In this document: in pieces, positions 25,965-35,631 of the stretch
How the letters are laid out: the number at the start of each line of letters is the position of its first letter
Position numbering within the stretch: the stretch's first letter is position 1
DNA from: Pseudomonas citrullilanati
Lineage (GTDB): Bacteria; Pseudomonadota; Gammaproteobacteria; Pseudomonadales; Pseudomonadaceae
DNA length: 64,000 bases
Reading direction: 5' to 3'
Assembly: GCF_030580855.1 (NCBI RefSeq)
Contig: NZ_JAUQOP010000008.1
Span: 79,990 to 143,989 of the forward strand
The notes under the pieces: generated by a model
What the model was told of the DNA's origin: nothing
Seen by the model: the letters and a program-made list of their open reading frames with translations, nothing else
Databases searched by the model: none
Made by a program: the position numbers and the translations under genes

Positions 25965-26996
25965 ATGCCGCGTTCCCCCACCCGCTGGCTGCCAAGCCTG
26001 CTGCTGACCGTCGCGCTGCCTGGGCTCGCCCAGGCGGCCAATCCGCCGGAAGGCCCCGCCTACGGCGCGCAGCTGGAGGGGTTCGAATACCCCTATACGC
26101 TCAAGCACTTCGCCTTCCAGTCCCAGGGCCAATCCTTGCAGATGGGCTACATGGACGTGCCCGCCCAAGGCAAGGTCAATGGCCACACGGTGGTGCTGAT
26201 GCACGGCAAGAACTTCTGCGCCGCCACCTGGGGCGACTCGATCAAGGCCCTCAGCGAGCACGGCTACCGGGTGATCGCGCCGGACCAGATCGGCTTCTGC
26301 ACGTCGAGCAAACCCGACCATTACCAATACAGTTTCCAGCAGCTGGCGAGCAACACCCAGACCCTGCTCAAGACCCTCGGCGTGCAGAAAGCCAGCGTGC
26401 TGGGCCACTCCACCGGCGGCATGCTCGCCACCCGCTATGCCTTGCAGTTTCCCGAGCAGGTCGAGCGCCTGGCGCTGGTCAACCCCATTGGCCTGGAAGA
26501 CTGGAAGGCCCTCGGCGTGCCCTACCGCAGCGTCGACCAGTGGTACCAGCGCGAGCTCAAGCTCAGCGCCGAGGGCATCCGCGAGTACGAACGCAAGACT
26601 TATTACGATGGCCGCTGGAAGCCTGAATTCGATCGCTGGGTAGACATGCTCGCCGGCTTGAACAAGGGCCCCGGGCACGCGCAAGTGGCGTGGAACTCGG
26701 CGCTGATCTACGACATGATCTTCACCCAGCCGGTCTATTACGAGTTCAAGGACCTGAGCGTCCCGACCCTGCTGCTGATCGGCACCGCCGACACCACGGC
26801 CATCGGCAGCGACATCGCGCCGCCCGCGGTGAAGGCCCGGCTGGGCCGCTATGAGGTGCTGGGCAAGCAGGTCGCGCAACTGATTCCACGCTCGACCCTG
26901 GTGGAGTTCCCCAACCTGGGGCACGCGCCGCAGATGGAAGAGCCGGCGCGCTTCCACCAGGCCTTGCTCGGCTGGCTGGACAAACCCATTCCCTGA
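25965..26996 (+). CDS. Exported alpha/beta hydrolase
   Basis: 343 aa. The start MPRSPTRWLPSLLLTVALPG follows AAGGAGATTGACC and gives a clear signal peptide ending LAQAA. The nucleophile elbow is VLGHSTGGMLATRY; the acid is probably the Asp in LLLIGTADTTAIG and the His is in NLGHAPQMEEP. It is a periplasmic esterase or hydrolase of unknown substrate. The next gene starts 11 nt after its stop, suggesting co-transcription. Confidence 0.87.
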   Translation: MPRSPTRWLPSLLLTVALPGLAQAANPPEGPAYGAQLEGFEYPYTLKHFAFQSQGQSLQMGYMDVPAQGKVNGHTVVLMHGKNFCAATWGDSIKALSEHGYRVIAPDQIGFCTSSKPDHYQYSFQQLASNTQTLLKTLGVQKASVLGHSTGGMLATRYALQFPEQVERLALVNPIGLEDWKALGVPYRSVDQWYQRELKLSAEGIREYERKTYYDGRWKPEFDRWVDMLAGLNKGPGHAQVAWNSALIYDMIFTQPVYYEFKDLSVPTLLLIGTADTTAIGSDIAPPAVKARLGRYEVLGKQVAQLIPRSTLVEFPNLGHAPQMEEPARFHQALLGWLDKPIP

Positions 26997-27007
26997 CGAG
27001 GTGTTCC

Positions 27008-27964
27008 ATGACGGTGCAGATAGCAGTCATCGACGATTGGCAAGACGTGGCCCGGGACGTGGTCGACTGGTCGCTGTTGGACGAGGTGGGCCAGGTGACC
27101 TTCCTCCACGATTACCCGGCCGACCGCGACACCCTGGCCGAGCGCTTTCAGCCCTTCGAGGTGATCTGCGTGATGCGCGAGCGCACCCTCTTCGACGAAG
27201 CCCTGCTGCGACGCCTGCCCCGTCTCAAGCTGTTGCTCACCGGCGGCATGCGCAACGCCGCCCTCGACCTCGAAGCCGCCGCCGCGCTGGGCATCCAGGT
27301 GTGTGGCACGGAAAGCTACAAGCACGCCGCGCCCGAACTGACCTGGACGCTGATCATGGCGCTGACCCGCAACCTGGTACAGGAAGCCAATGCCCTGCGC
27401 GCCGGCGCGTGGCAGCAAGGCCTGGGTGGCGATCTGCATGGCAAGACCCTGGGGATCCTTGGCCTGGGCAGCATCGGCACGCGGGTGGCGCAGTTCGGCC
27501 AGGTGTTCGGCATGCGGGTGATTGCCTGGAGCCAACACCTCACGGCGGAACGCGCCGCCGAAGCGGGCGTGACCTATGTGAGCAAGCAGGCGTTGTTCGA
27601 ACAGGCCGACGTCCTGTCGATCCACCTGGTGCTCAGCGAGCGCAGCCGCGGCCTGGTGGATGCGCAGGCCCTGGATTGGATGAAGCCCTCGGCGCTGCTG
27701 GTCAATACCGCCCGTGGGCCGATCGTCGATGAGGCCGCGCTGATCGAGGCCCTCCGACACAAGCGCCTGGCTGGTGCCGCCCTCGACGTCTTCGCCCAAG
27801 AACCCCTGCCCGCCGACCACCCCTTCCGCCGCCTGGACAACGTACTGGCCACCCCGCACGTGGGCTACGTCACCCGACAGAACTACCAGCGCTTCTACTC
27901 CCTGATGATCGAAGACCTCCTGGCCTGGGCCGCCGGCAACCCCATCCGCCTGCTGACCCCATGA
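27008..27964 (+). CDS. D-2-hydroxyacid dehydrogenase family protein (NAD(P)-dependent)
   Basis: 318 aa. The nucleotide fold has GLGSIGTRVAQFGQVFGM. The catalytic set is visible: Arg in VLSERSRGLVDA, a Glu in VFAQEPLPADH, and His in LATPHVGYVTR. It reduces a 2-keto acid or oxidises a D-2-hydroxy acid; the substrate is unknown. It follows the alpha/beta hydrolase by 11 nt. The product is cytoplasmic whereas the hydrolase is exported, so a shared pathway is uncertain. Confidence 0.87.
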   Translation: MTVQIAVIDDWQDVARDVVDWSLLDEVGQVTFLHDYPADRDTLAERFQPFEVICVMRERTLFDEALLRRLPRLKLLLTGGMRNAALDLEAAAALGIQVCGTESYKHAAPELTWTLIMALTRNLVQEANALRAGAWQQGLGGDLHGKTLGILGLGSIGTRVAQFGQVFGMRVIAWSQHLTAERAAEAGVTYVSKQALFEQADVLSIHLVLSERSRGLVDAQALDWMKPSALLVNTARGPIVDEAALIEALRHKRLAGAALDVFAQEPLPADHPFRRLDNVLATPHVGYVTRQNYQRFYSLMIEDLLAWAAGNPIRLLTP

Positions 27965-27967
27965 CCT

Positions 27968-28757
27968 GAATCCGCTGGGCCTGCTCAAGATGGCGGTGGG
28001 TCAGTTTGCATTGATGTCGCCTGGGCCGACGCCTTCGCGGGCAAGCCCGCTCCCACAGGGGGATTTGTGCTGGGCCGCAGGTTTGTGAACAACCGAGATC
28101 CACTGTGGGAGCGAGCCTGCTCGCGATGGCGGTGGGCCAGCTTGCATCGATATCGCCTGTGCCGCCGCCTTCGCGGGCAAGCCCGCTCCCACAGGGGATT
28201 TGCGGTGGGCCGCAGGTTTGTGAGCAACCGACATCCAGTGTGGGAGCGAGCTTGCTCGCGAAAGCGGTAGGTCAGCTTGCATTGATGTCGCCTGGGCCGA
28301 CGCCTTCGCGGGCAGGCCCGCTCCCACAGGGGGATTTGCGGTGGGCCGCAGGTTTGTGAGCAACCGACATCCCGTGTGGGAGCGAGCTTGCTCGCGATGG
28401 CGGTGGGTCAGCTTACATCGATGCCGCCTGGGCCGACGCCTTCGCGGGCAGGCCCGCTCCCACAGGGGATTTGTGCTGGGCCGCAGGTTTGTAAGCAACC
28501 GAGATCCCGTGTGGGAGCGAGCTTGCTCGCGATGGCGGTGGGTCAGCTTGCCTCGATGTCCCCTGTACCGCCGCCTTCGCGGGCAAGCCCGCTCCCACAG
28601 GGGATTTGCGGTGGGCCGCAGGTTTGTGAGCAACCGACATCCAGTGTGGGAGCGAGCTTGCTCGCGAAAGCGGTAGGTCAGCTTGCATTGATGTCGCCTG
28701 GGCCCGACGCCTTCGCGGGCAGGCCCGCTCCCACAGGGGATTTGTGCTGGGCCGGGT
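27968..28757. repeat. Tandem REPIN array, six 135-bp units in a 406-bp higher-order repeat
   Basis: Each unit is a REPIN (TGTGGGAGCGAGCTTGCTCGCG, spacer, inverted REP ending GCCCGCTCCCACAGG) plus a conserved linker GCCGCAGGTTTGTGAGCAAC. Units begin at about 27970 (degenerate left end), 28104, 28239, 28375, 28510 and 28645. Units 1 and 4, 2 and 5, and 0 and 3 pair as near-identical copies 406 bp apart. About 135 nt spanning the unit 1/2 junction recur identically at units 4/5. The array fills most of the 970-nt gap between the dehydrogenase and phosphoethanolamine-transferase genes. Confidence 0.92.
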
Positions 28758-28818
28758 TTGGCGCCCCCATCGAATTCCTGTGTGCCTGCGCCCAAGTCAG
28801 CATTTTATAAGCAAAAAA

Positions 28819-28834
28819 CTCACGAAGTTTTCAC
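28819..28834 (+). promoter_or_regulatory. Candidate ColR-type box upstream of the phosphoethanolamine transferase gene
   Basis: CTCACGAAGTTTTCAC lies about 100 nt before the transferase ATG. As recalled, the P. putida ColR consensus is YYNASNNYTTTTTCAC; this site differs at two positions. ColRS is known to control phosphoethanolamine transferase genes in Pseudomonas, so the match fits the gene downstream. Treat it as a lead. Confidence 0.35.
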
Positions 28835-28934
28835 AAGCGGCTCGCGATACTTCCCGCCTTTAGGGTTGCTCGGCGGGCGCTGCGGTCACCAATCCGGTAC
28901 CGGCAGGCTCGTCGATAACAGGCTGGAGCGCTTG

Positions 28935-30680
28935 ATGAGTGTGTTCAAACGCAGCACAACGACTGCGAAAGGTTTCGACTGGGCCGGGCTTGGCTGGCTG
29001 TTCCTGTTCTTCTGGTATTTTTCGGGCATTACCCAGCTGCTCATCCTGCTCAGCGACACGTCCGGCTTCACCGGGTTTCGCCAGGCCTTCGTGATGAGCG
29101 CCCTGTGGCTGGCGCCCATGCTGCTCTTCCCCAACCGCACCCGCCTGCTCGCGGCACTGATCGGGATCGTGCTGTGGGCTTGCTCCATGGCGAGCCTGGG
29201 GTATTTCTTCATTTACCAGCAGGAATTTTCCCAGAGCGTCATCTTCATCATGTTCGAATCGAACGTGGCCGAAGCCGGCGAATACATGACCCAGTACTTT
29301 GCCTGGTGGATGGTGCCGGCGTTCCTCGCCCATACCGTCGTCGGCTACCTGCTCTGGACCCGCCTGCGCCCGGTGCACTTGCCACGTGGGCAAGCCATGG
29401 TCGCGGCGGCGGCCATCGTGGTAGCCGTGGTCGGCTATCCGCTGATCAAGCAGACCCAGCGCACCGGCAGCTTCGCCGGTGGCCTGGAGAAATTCGAAGA
29501 CCGCATCGAGCCCGCCGTGCCGTGGCAGATGGTCGTGGCGTACCGTCGCTATGGCGAACAGCTGGAAAACATGCAGGGCATGTTGCACAGCGCCAGCAAG
29601 ATCGCGCCCCTGAACAACCTCAAGGACGCCATGGCCAACCAGCCGGCAACCCTGGTGCTGGTGATCGGTGAATCCACCAACCGCCAGCGCATGAGCCTCT
29701 ACGGCTACCCGCGGGAAACCACCCCGGAACTGGACAAGCTCAAGGACCAGCTCTCGGTGTTCGACAACGTCATCACCCCGCGCCCCTATACCATCGAAGC
29801 GTTGCAGCAGGTGCTGACCTTCGCCGACGAGCAGAACCCGGACCTGTACCTGAGCACGCCGTCGCTGGTGAGCATGATGAAGCAGGCCGGCTACAAGACC
29901 TTCTGGATCACCAACCAGCAGACCATGACCAAGCGCAACACCATGCTCACGACCTTTTCCCAGCAGGCCGACGAGCAGGTGTACCTCAACAACAACCGCA
30001 ACCAGAACGCCGCCCAGTATGACGGCGACGTGATCGAGCCCTTCAACAAGGCCCTGGCCGACAGCGCCCCGCGCAAGCTGATCGTGGTGCACCTGCTCGG
30101 CACCCACATGAGCTACCAGTACCGGTATCCGCCAACGTTCGACAAGTTCACCGACCGCCAGGGCGTGCCGGCCGGTGTACGCGACGACCAGTTGCCGACC
30201 TACAACAGCTACGACAACGCGGTGCTGTACAACGACTTCGTGGTGTCCAGCCTGATCAAGGACTACGCCAAGAGCGATCCCAACGGCTTCCTGCTGTACC
30301 TGTCGGACCACGGCGAGGACGTCTTCGATTCCCAGGGCCATGACACCCTGGGTCGCAACGAAGCCAAGCCCACCGCGCCGATGTACACCATCCCGTTCAT
30401 GGCCTGGGCCTCGCCCAAGTGGCGCGAAAGCCATGATTGGAACTTTGCCGGCGACCTGTCGCGGCCCTACAGCAGTTCTCAGCTGATCCACACCTGGGCC
30501 GACCTGGCGGGCCTGAGCTTCGACGAGCTGGACCACAGCAAGAGCCTGGTCAGCGATCAGTTCAAGGCGCGCCCGCTGATGATCGGCAATCCCTACGAAG
30601 GCCAGCACAAGGGCCTGATCGATTTCAGCCTGATCAAGCCAAAACCCAAGGCACCGGCGGCTGAAATCGTCCAGAAGTGA
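28935..30680 (+). CDS. Inner-membrane phosphoethanolamine transferase (CptA/EptA family)
   Basis: 581 aa from MSVFKRSTTTAKGFDWAGLG, with GGAG upstream; a longer frame runs into the repeat array. About five N-terminal membrane segments (to about residue 175) precede a periplasmic sulfatase-fold domain. Metal-site motifs are LVIGESTNRQRMSLYGYPRE and LSDHGEDVFDSQGHD; the nucleophile is probably the Thr in RPYTIEAL. It transfers phosphoethanolamine from phosphatidylethanolamine to LPS, probably the core sugar in CptA types. This lowers surface charge. It is convergent with the ZapE-like gene. Confidence 0.86.
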   Translation: MSVFKRSTTTAKGFDWAGLGWLFLFFWYFSGITQLLILLSDTSGFTGFRQAFVMSALWLAPMLLFPNRTRLLAALIGIVLWACSMASLGYFFIYQQEFSQSVIFIMFESNVAEAGEYMTQYFAWWMVPAFLAHTVVGYLLWTRLRPVHLPRGQAMVAAAAIVVAVVGYPLIKQTQRTGSFAGGLEKFEDRIEPAVPWQMVVAYRRYGEQLENMQGMLHSASKIAPLNNLKDAMANQPATLVLVIGESTNRQRMSLYGYPRETTPELDKLKDQLSVFDNVITPRPYTIEALQQVLTFADEQNPDLYLSTPSLVSMMKQAGYKTFWITNQQTMTKRNTMLTTFSQQADEQVYLNNNRNQNAAQYDGDVIEPFNKALADSAPRKLIVVHLLGTHMSYQYRYPPTFDKFTDRQGVPAGVRDDQLPTYNSYDNAVLYNDFVVSSLIKDYAKSDPNGFLLYLSDHGEDVFDSQGHDTLGRNEAKPTAPMYTIPFMAWASPKWRESHDWNFAGDLSRPYSSSQLIHTWADLAGLSFDELDHSKSLVSDQFKARPLMIGNPYEGQHKGLIDFSLIKPKPKAPAAEIVQK

Positions 30681-30716
30681 TCGAAAACGGTTGGCAGCCC
30701 GCTGGCAGGATCCAGG

Positions 30717-31838
30717 TCAGGCGGGCTGGCCAAAACGTTGCATCTGCATTTCCTGGAGGCGACTGAGGGTGCGCCGGAACGGAAACTGCAGGTAGCCCTC
30801 GGTGTACAACCCCTCCATCGGCACCTCGGCGCACAGGTACAGCGGCACCTTGCGGTCATAGCACTCGTCCACCAGGGCGATGAAGCGCCGCACGCCGTCG
30901 TCATGGACGGACAATTGCGGCAGTTCGCGGTCACCGGCCTCGACCCGCTCGACACCGTCCTCGGTGCCACGGGCGATGCGCCCTTCGCGCTGCTCGGCGC
31001 TCAGGCACGGCACGTCGCCGAGCAGGATAACGCCGAAGCGGTCGCACAAAGCCATGAAATCCACCGCCGAGAACGGTTGTTCACACAGGTCGGCGTAACG
31101 GCTCCAGAGCACCGTGTCGCTCGCCCGGACCGGTTCGAGCAGGCGATGGCCGACTTCGATCGGCCCGGCGGCGACGGCTTGCCCGGCGGCCAACTGATCG
31201 AAGACCGCGGCCAGCGGGTCGGGTTGCCCGGGGTTACGTACCCAGTAGCGCTGCTGCACCGCGCCCGGGTGCTGGCGATGGTCTTGCCATCCATTCACCG
31301 GCACCACTTGCATGTGTTGCTTGATCGCGGTAATGGTCGGCAGGAAGCGGTCACGGTTGTGTCCGTTGGCATAGAGCTCTTCCGGCGGCAGGTTGGACGT
31401 GCTCACCACCACCATGCCTAGATCGAACATCACCTGGAACAGCCGCCCGAGAATCATCGCATCGCCAATGTCAGAGACGAATAACTCGTCGAAGCACAGC
31501 ACCCGCACTTCGGCACTCAATTCCCGGGCCAGGGCCTGCAAGGGGTCCGGCGTGCCGGTCAGTTGGAACGAGCGCTGGTGCACCCAGGCCATGAAGTGAT
31601 GGAAGTGCTGACGGCGCGCCGGCACTTTGAGGCTTTCATGGAAACGGTCCATCAGCCAGGTCTTGCCACGGCCCACCGGGCCCCAGAGGTAGACGCCCTT
31701 GATCGACTTGCGACCCTCGCCCAACGCCTGGTGGCATTGCTCCAGGGTCATGATCGCCAATTCCTGGGCCTCGTCCTGGACGAAGCCGTGGTGTTCGATG
31801 GCGTGCTGCCAGGCATTCAAGGGGGAGTCGAAAGTCAT
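30717..31838 (-). CDS. zapE: ZapE/AFG1-like AAA ATPase
   Basis: 373 aa from MTFDSPLNAWQHAIEHHGFV. Walker A is GPVGRGKTWLMDRF, Walker B is VLCFDELFVSDIGDAM, and sensor-1 is STSNLPPEELY. The length fits ZapE/AFG1 proteins, which interact with the division machinery in E. coli (family knowledge). Many pseudomonads have more than one member, so this could be a paralogue with another role. It stands alone. Confidence 0.8.
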   Translation of the reverse strand: MTFDSPLNAWQHAIEHHGFVQDEAQELAIMTLEQCHQALGEGRKSIKGVYLWGPVGRGKTWLMDRFHESLKVPARRQHFHHFMAWVHQRSFQLTGTPDPLQALARELSAEVRVLCFDELFVSDIGDAMILGRLFQVMFDLGMVVVSTSNLPPEELYANGHNRDRFLPTITAIKQHMQVVPVNGWQDHRQHPGAVQQRYWVRNPGQPDPLAAVFDQLAAGQAVAAGPIEVGHRLLEPVRASDTVLWSRYADLCEQPFSAVDFMALCDRFGVILLGDVPCLSAEQREGRIARGTEDGVERVEAGDRELPQLSVHDDGVRRFIALVDECYDRKVPLYLCAEVPMEGLYTEGYLQFPFRRTLSRLQEMQMQRFGQPA

Positions 31839-31982
31839 ACGGCCCAGGTCCGGAAAACGAAGGTGGGGAGTATGCCATGTTGATGAGCCAGCGATCACGC
31901 TGGCCTCATGAACAACGCAGCCCCCCGTGGCGAGGGGCCTGTTGGTGCTGGGTTGCACGGCTACCGCAAACGCCGGTAGCTG

Positions 31983-32324
31983 CTAGATCGAGATATCCAG
32001 CCGGCTGATCTTGCCTTGCGCATCAAGGCGGAAGGTGTAGCGTAACTCCAGCGGGCTGCCGGGGAACGTGCCGGAGATCAGGTTCTGCACCAGCACCTTG
32101 CCGGTGCGCTGCTGCACGTTGAGCACCTCCACCCGCGGTTGGTAACGCTGGGCGGTGTCTTCCATCCATTGGGCGATGGCCTGGGCACCGAGGCGGTGGT
32201 GGCCCTCATCGAACACGCTGGCGTCTTCGGCGAAGAAACGCGTCGCCGCCGAGCTGTCACGGGCATTGGCGGCCGCAATGTAGCCGGCGATGGCCGGGGC
32301 CAGGGTAGAGACGGGGTTGGACAT
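31983..32324 (-). CDS. NTF2-like / SnoaL-fold protein
   Basis: 113 aa from MSNPVSTLAPAIAGYIAAAN, with GGAG 8 nt upstream. It has the alpha+beta NTF2 pattern (AATRFFAEDASVFDEGHHRLG then AIAQWMEDT and LRYTFRLDAQGKISRLDI). It is a small cytoplasmic domain of unknown ligand or enzyme role. It lies 52 nt after the WYL regulator gene on the same strand, a common pairing in which the regulator controls itself and the NTF2 protein. Confidence 0.8.
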   Translation of the reverse strand: MSNPVSTLAPAIAGYIAAANARDSSAATRFFAEDASVFDEGHHRLGAQAIAQWMEDTAQRYQPRVEVLNVQQRTGKVLVQNLISGTFPGSPLELRYTFRLDAQGKISRLDISI

Positions 32325-32376
32325 TGGCAAGGCTCCTTGTTTTATCGATCTGGCCTCATCCTAAAACAGCGTTGTG

Positions 32377-33093
32377 TCAGTTTTTGTCAGGAGTGAACCG
32401 CCCGGTTTCATCCAGTTGCATCAGCGCGAACCAGGCGCGCAACAGGTCGCTGCGGCGGCCCGGATAGCGCTCGCCCTGTGCGGTGGCCGAGGCAATCCGG
32501 TCGGTGCGGAAGGTCCGGTAGGCGCCACGCAATTCGCACCAGGCCACCACCACCCGTGCTTCGTTGAAAAAGCCCAGGGCCAGAGGCCAGATCAGCCGTT
32601 GGCTGGGGGTCTTGTTGACGTCGGCGTAATCGATGTGCAGCTTGGATTGGGCGCGAATGGCCTGGCGATACACGTTCAATTCCACGGTGTTCTGCGGATA
32701 GCCGTAGCCCGGCGGCCCCGGCAGCACCGTGGGATTGCGCAAGGCGTCGCGCACGTCGGGGGCCAGCACCGCGGCCACTTTCGCCAGCGCGTCGGCGGCG
32801 GCCTTGCCCAGCACGTCGTCGCCACGCTGGTCCACGTAGCGCAGCCCCAACACGATGGCCTCGATTTCATCGGCGGTGAACATCAACGGCGGCAAGAACA
32901 GGCCACTGCGCAAGACATAACCGATGCCCGCCTCGCCCTGGATCGGCGCGCCAAGGGCCGTCAGCTCGGCAATGTCGCGGTACAAGGTGCGCTCGGACAC
33001 CTTCAGCTCGACGGCCAGTGTCGCGGCGGTAACCGGGCAACGCTTGCCCCGCAAGACTTGCAGCAAAGTGAGCAGCCGGGTAGTACGCGACAC
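32377..33093 (-). CDS. YafY-type transcriptional regulator (HTH + WYL domain)
   Basis: 238 aa from a GTG start (VSRTTRLLTLLQVLRGKRCP), where the conserved family sequence begins; an ATG 81 nt upstream would add unrelated residues. The N-terminal HTH is ATLAVELKVSERTLYRDIAE. The C-terminal WYL domain (KLHIDYADVNKTPSQRLIWP, then AWCELRGAYRTFRTDRI) probably senses a ligand or nucleic acid. It lies upstream of the NTF2-like gene. Confidence 0.85.
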   Translation of the reverse strand: MSRTTRLLTLLQVLRGKRCPVTAATLAVELKVSERTLYRDIAELTALGAPIQGEAGIGYVLRSGLFLPPLMFTADEIEAIVLGLRYVDQRGDDVLGKAAADALAKVAAVLAPDVRDALRNPTVLPGPPGYGYPQNTVELNVYRQAIRAQSKLHIDYADVNKTPSQRLIWPLALGFFNEARVVVAWCELRGAYRTFRTDRIASATAQGERYPGRRSDLLRAWFALMQLDETGRFTPDKN

Positions 33094-33239
33094 GATGGAG
33101 GATCCGCCGGAAATAAATTGCCGCAGATTAGCAGAGGCTGGTGTCAGAAATTGACAGGAGCCCAGCATTTTCATGATCAGCTACCTGTCCCATTCACTAC
33201 GGTAGTGCTTCCCCCTGATAGCCATCGCGAGAGTTGACC

Positions 33240-33710
33240 ATGCGCAAGATCCTCGGCTTGTCCGCCCTACTGATGCTGCTCAGCCTGAGCGCCTGTGCCC
33301 TTTTCCCGCAGCGCGACCCGGTGAACATCAACGTGGTGGGCATCGAGCCTCTTCCCAGCCAGGAGCTGGAGATGCGCTTTGCCGTGAAGCTGCGGGTGCA
33401 GAACCCCAACGAAACCACGATCGACTACAACGGCGTGGCGCTGGACCTGGAGGTCAACGGTCGGGCCCTGGCCTCGGGAGTCAGCGACCAGAGCGGCTCC
33501 CTCCCACGGTTTTCCGAAACGATCGTGAGCGTGCCGGTGAGCATCTCGGCGTTTTCCGTACTGCGCCAGACCCTGGGCCTGAGCCAGACCCAGCGCCTGG
33601 ACAACCTGCCCTATGTGCTCAGGGGCAAGCTCGCCGGCGGAGTGTTCGGCACCGTGCGCTTCGTCGACCGCGGTACCCTCGACTTGCGCGGTTCCACGGC
33701 CACCTGGTGA
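33240..33710 (+). CDS. LEA type-2 (WHy-domain) lipoprotein
   Basis: 156 aa from MRKILGLSALLMLLSLSACA. The lipobox LSAC marks a lipoprotein with acylated Cys19; the residue after it is Ala, so outer-membrane sorting is expected. The rest is a WHy/LEA_2 beta-sandwich (MRFAVKLRVQNPNETTIDYN, ETIVSVPVSIS). Desiccation or stress protection is known for plant relatives; the role in bacteria is unclear. Its stop is next to the nitrilase stop (convergent). Confidence 0.85.
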   Translation: MRKILGLSALLMLLSLSACALFPQRDPVNINVVGIEPLPSQELEMRFAVKLRVQNPNETTIDYNGVALDLEVNGRALASGVSDQSGSLPRFSETIVSVPVSISAFSVLRQTLGLSQTQRLDNLPYVLRGKLAGGVFGTVRFVDRGTLDLRGSTATW

Positions 33711-33711
33711 T

Positions 33712-34635
33712 TCAGTGGGTGAAGCGCACACCCGGTTTGGGCCGTTCATCCACCACCAGCTCGAAGATGTCCGGCCGGGCGTAGTGCCCGACCACATCGT
33801 AGTCGTACCGGGCGCGCACCAATTCATCGGTGTCGATTTCAGCGCTGAGCAAGCCAGCGCAGCCCTTCAAGGGCCCGGCCAACACATCGCCCATGGGCCC
33901 GACGATCACGCTGCCGCCAGCGATCAGCGGCCGCTCGGCAGGCCAGTTCGCCACCTCGATGCCCAACGCCTGCGGCGAGTCCTGCACCTGGCAGGCACTG
34001 ACCACGAAACAGCGTCCTTCGTGGGCGATATGACGCATGGTCACCTGCCACATCTCGCGCTCGTCCACCGTCGGCGCACACCAGACGTCCACGCCTTTGG
34101 CGTACATCGCGGTGCGCAGCAGCGGCATCATGTTTTCCCAGCACACCGCCGCCCCCACGCGACCGACCTGGCTGTCGATCACCGGCAGCGTCGAGCCATC
34201 GCCCTTGCCCCAGATCAAGCGCTCGGTGCCCGTCGGCATCAGCTTGCGATGCTGGGCCACCAGGCCTGCCTCGGGTTCGAAATACAGCGCCGTGCAGTAC
34301 AAGGTATTGCCGGAGCGTTCGATCACCCCCAGCACCAGGCTGGCGCCCGTGCGCGCCGACAGTCCCGCCAGCGCCTCGGTTTCCGCCCCGGGCACGTCGA
34401 TGGCATTGGCGAAGTAGCGGGCGAACGCTTCGCGCCCTTCCGGCAGGCGATAACCCAGCTGAGTGCCGAAGCCCTCGCCCTTGGGATAGCCGCCCAGCAA
34501 CGCCTCCGGCATCACCACCAGGCGTGCGCCCGCCTCGCGAATCGCCGCTTCATAGGAAAGGATCTGCGCCAGGGTGTCCCCCTTGCCGCCAGGCAATGAA
34601 CCGATTTGCAGGGCCGCCACAATGGATTTGGGCAT
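33712..34635 (-). CDS. Nitrilase (carbon-nitrogen hydrolase)
   Basis: 307 aa from [20 protein letters not shown]; a longer frame enters the regulator region. The catalytic triad is Glu44 ([10 protein letters not shown]), Lys131 ([12 protein letters not shown]) and Cys165 ([13 protein letters not shown]). The segment after Cys (WENMMPLLR) is typical of true nitrilases that convert nitriles to carboxylic acids plus ammonia in the cytoplasm. Substrate class (aliphatic or arylaceto-) is not fixed. A divergent LysR gene 85 nt away is the likely activator. Confidence 0.87.
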   Translation of the reverse strand: MPKSIVAALQIGSLPGGKGDTLAQILSYEAAIREAGARLVVMPEALLGGYPKGEGFGTQLGYRLPEGREAFARYFANAIDVPGAETEALAGLSARTGASLVLGVIERSGNTLYCTALYFEPEAGLVAQHRKLMPTGTERLIWGKGDGSTLPVIDSQVGRVGAAVCWENMMPLLRTAMYAKGVDVWCAPTVDEREMWQVTMRHIAHEGRCFVVSACQVQDSPQALGIEVANWPAERPLIAGGSVIVGPMGDVLAGPLKGCAGLLSAEIDTDELVRARYDYDVVGHYARPDIFELVVDERPKPGVRFTH

Positions 34636-34720
34636 GGTGTTCAACTCCGTCGTCAACAAGTGTTGCCGATTCTCGGGCGTCGACCGATCATGAATAAAGC
34701 CCCGTACGCTGCTAAATGAT

Positions 34721-35629
34721 ATGAGCCCTATGAATATCGCCGAGATCGACCTCAACCTGCTCAAGACCTTCGAAGCGCTGCATGACGAATCCAGCGCCAG
34801 CCGCGCCGCGCTGCGCCTGGGGGTGACCCAGTCGGCCATCAGCGCCGCGCTGCGCAGGCTGCGAAGCGTGTACGACGATCAATTGTTCGTACGAACAGGA
34901 CGGGGCCTGGCGCCGACCTTGCGGGCCAACCAATTGAAACCGGTGATCAGCGAAGCGTTGGACAAATGCCGCCAGAGCCTGGCGATGGTCGACCCGCAAG
35001 CCGGCCATTACCAGGGCCGTTCGGTCATCGTCGGGATGTCCGACGATTTCGAGATTGCCTACGGAAGACGCCTGGTGGAGGAAGTGGCGCAGCGCGCACC
35101 GGGCCTGCGGCTGATCTTTCGCCAGACCCATAGCCAGATCGTCGGCCTGGCGCTGATGGAGCGCCACCTCGACCTGGCGATCACGGCGGGCGGTTTTGCC
35201 CAGCGGCTGCTCAGCCGCCAGGTGCTGGGGGAAGGTGACTACGCTTGCCTGGTGGACCCGGCCAGCCTGGCGGATAGCCCGCAGGCCCTGAGCCTGGAAG
35301 CGTTCGTGGCCCGCGAGCACCTGCTGGTGTCTTCCGGGGGATTTATCGGCATCACCGACGAAGGGTTGGCCGGGCTCGGCCTGAGCCGCCGGGTGTGTGC
35401 CTCGACCACCCATTTTGCCGCGCTGCCCTTCCTGCTCAAGGGCAGCCAGGCCGTGGCGACCATCCCGACCCACGCCGCCCGGGCCATCGCCGACCTCAGC
35501 GGCCTGGCATTGCTGCCCTGCCCCCTGGCCCTGCCCCGCTACCCCATTGAACTGGGCTGGCGAACCCACCTGCCGATGGATCCGGCCGTGATCAAGGTCC
35601 GCGAGGCCATTGTCGCCGCGTTCGCGTGA
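34721..35629 (+). CDS. LysR-family transcriptional regulator (nitrilase-linked)
   Basis: 302 aa. The N-terminal HTH is [20 protein letters not shown] followed by a LysR substrate domain of usual length. [11 protein letters not shown] 9 nt downstream is an alternative start. It is back to back with the nitrilase, the standard LysR layout, so it probably activates nitrilase expression with a nitrile or acid co-inducer. Confidence 0.88.
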   Translation: MSPMNIAEIDLNLLKTFEALHDESSASRAALRLGVTQSAISAALRRLRSVYDDQLFVRTGRGLAPTLRANQLKPVISEALDKCRQSLAMVDPQAGHYQGRSVIVGMSDDFEIAYGRRLVEEVAQRAPGLRLIFRQTHSQIVGLALMERHLDLAITAGGFAQRLLSRQVLGEGDYACLVDPASLADSPQALSLEAFVAREHLLVSSGGFIGITDEGLAGLGLSRRVCASTTHFAALPFLLKGSQAVATIPTHAARAIADLSGLALLPCPLALPRYPIELGWRTHLPMDPAVIKVREAIVAAFA

Positions 35630-35631
35630 GG

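Noticed and set aside
27968..28757. Repeat array considered as a CRISPR
   Set aside because: The repeats are palindromic REPs with similar, not unique, spacers; the 135-bp period is too long and no cas gene is near.
28001..28810. Long open frames on both strands inside the REPIN array
   Set aside because: They encode the same repeated peptide (for example GASLLAMAVGQLASM) created by the 135-bp (divisible by three) period of the repeat, not by protein selection.
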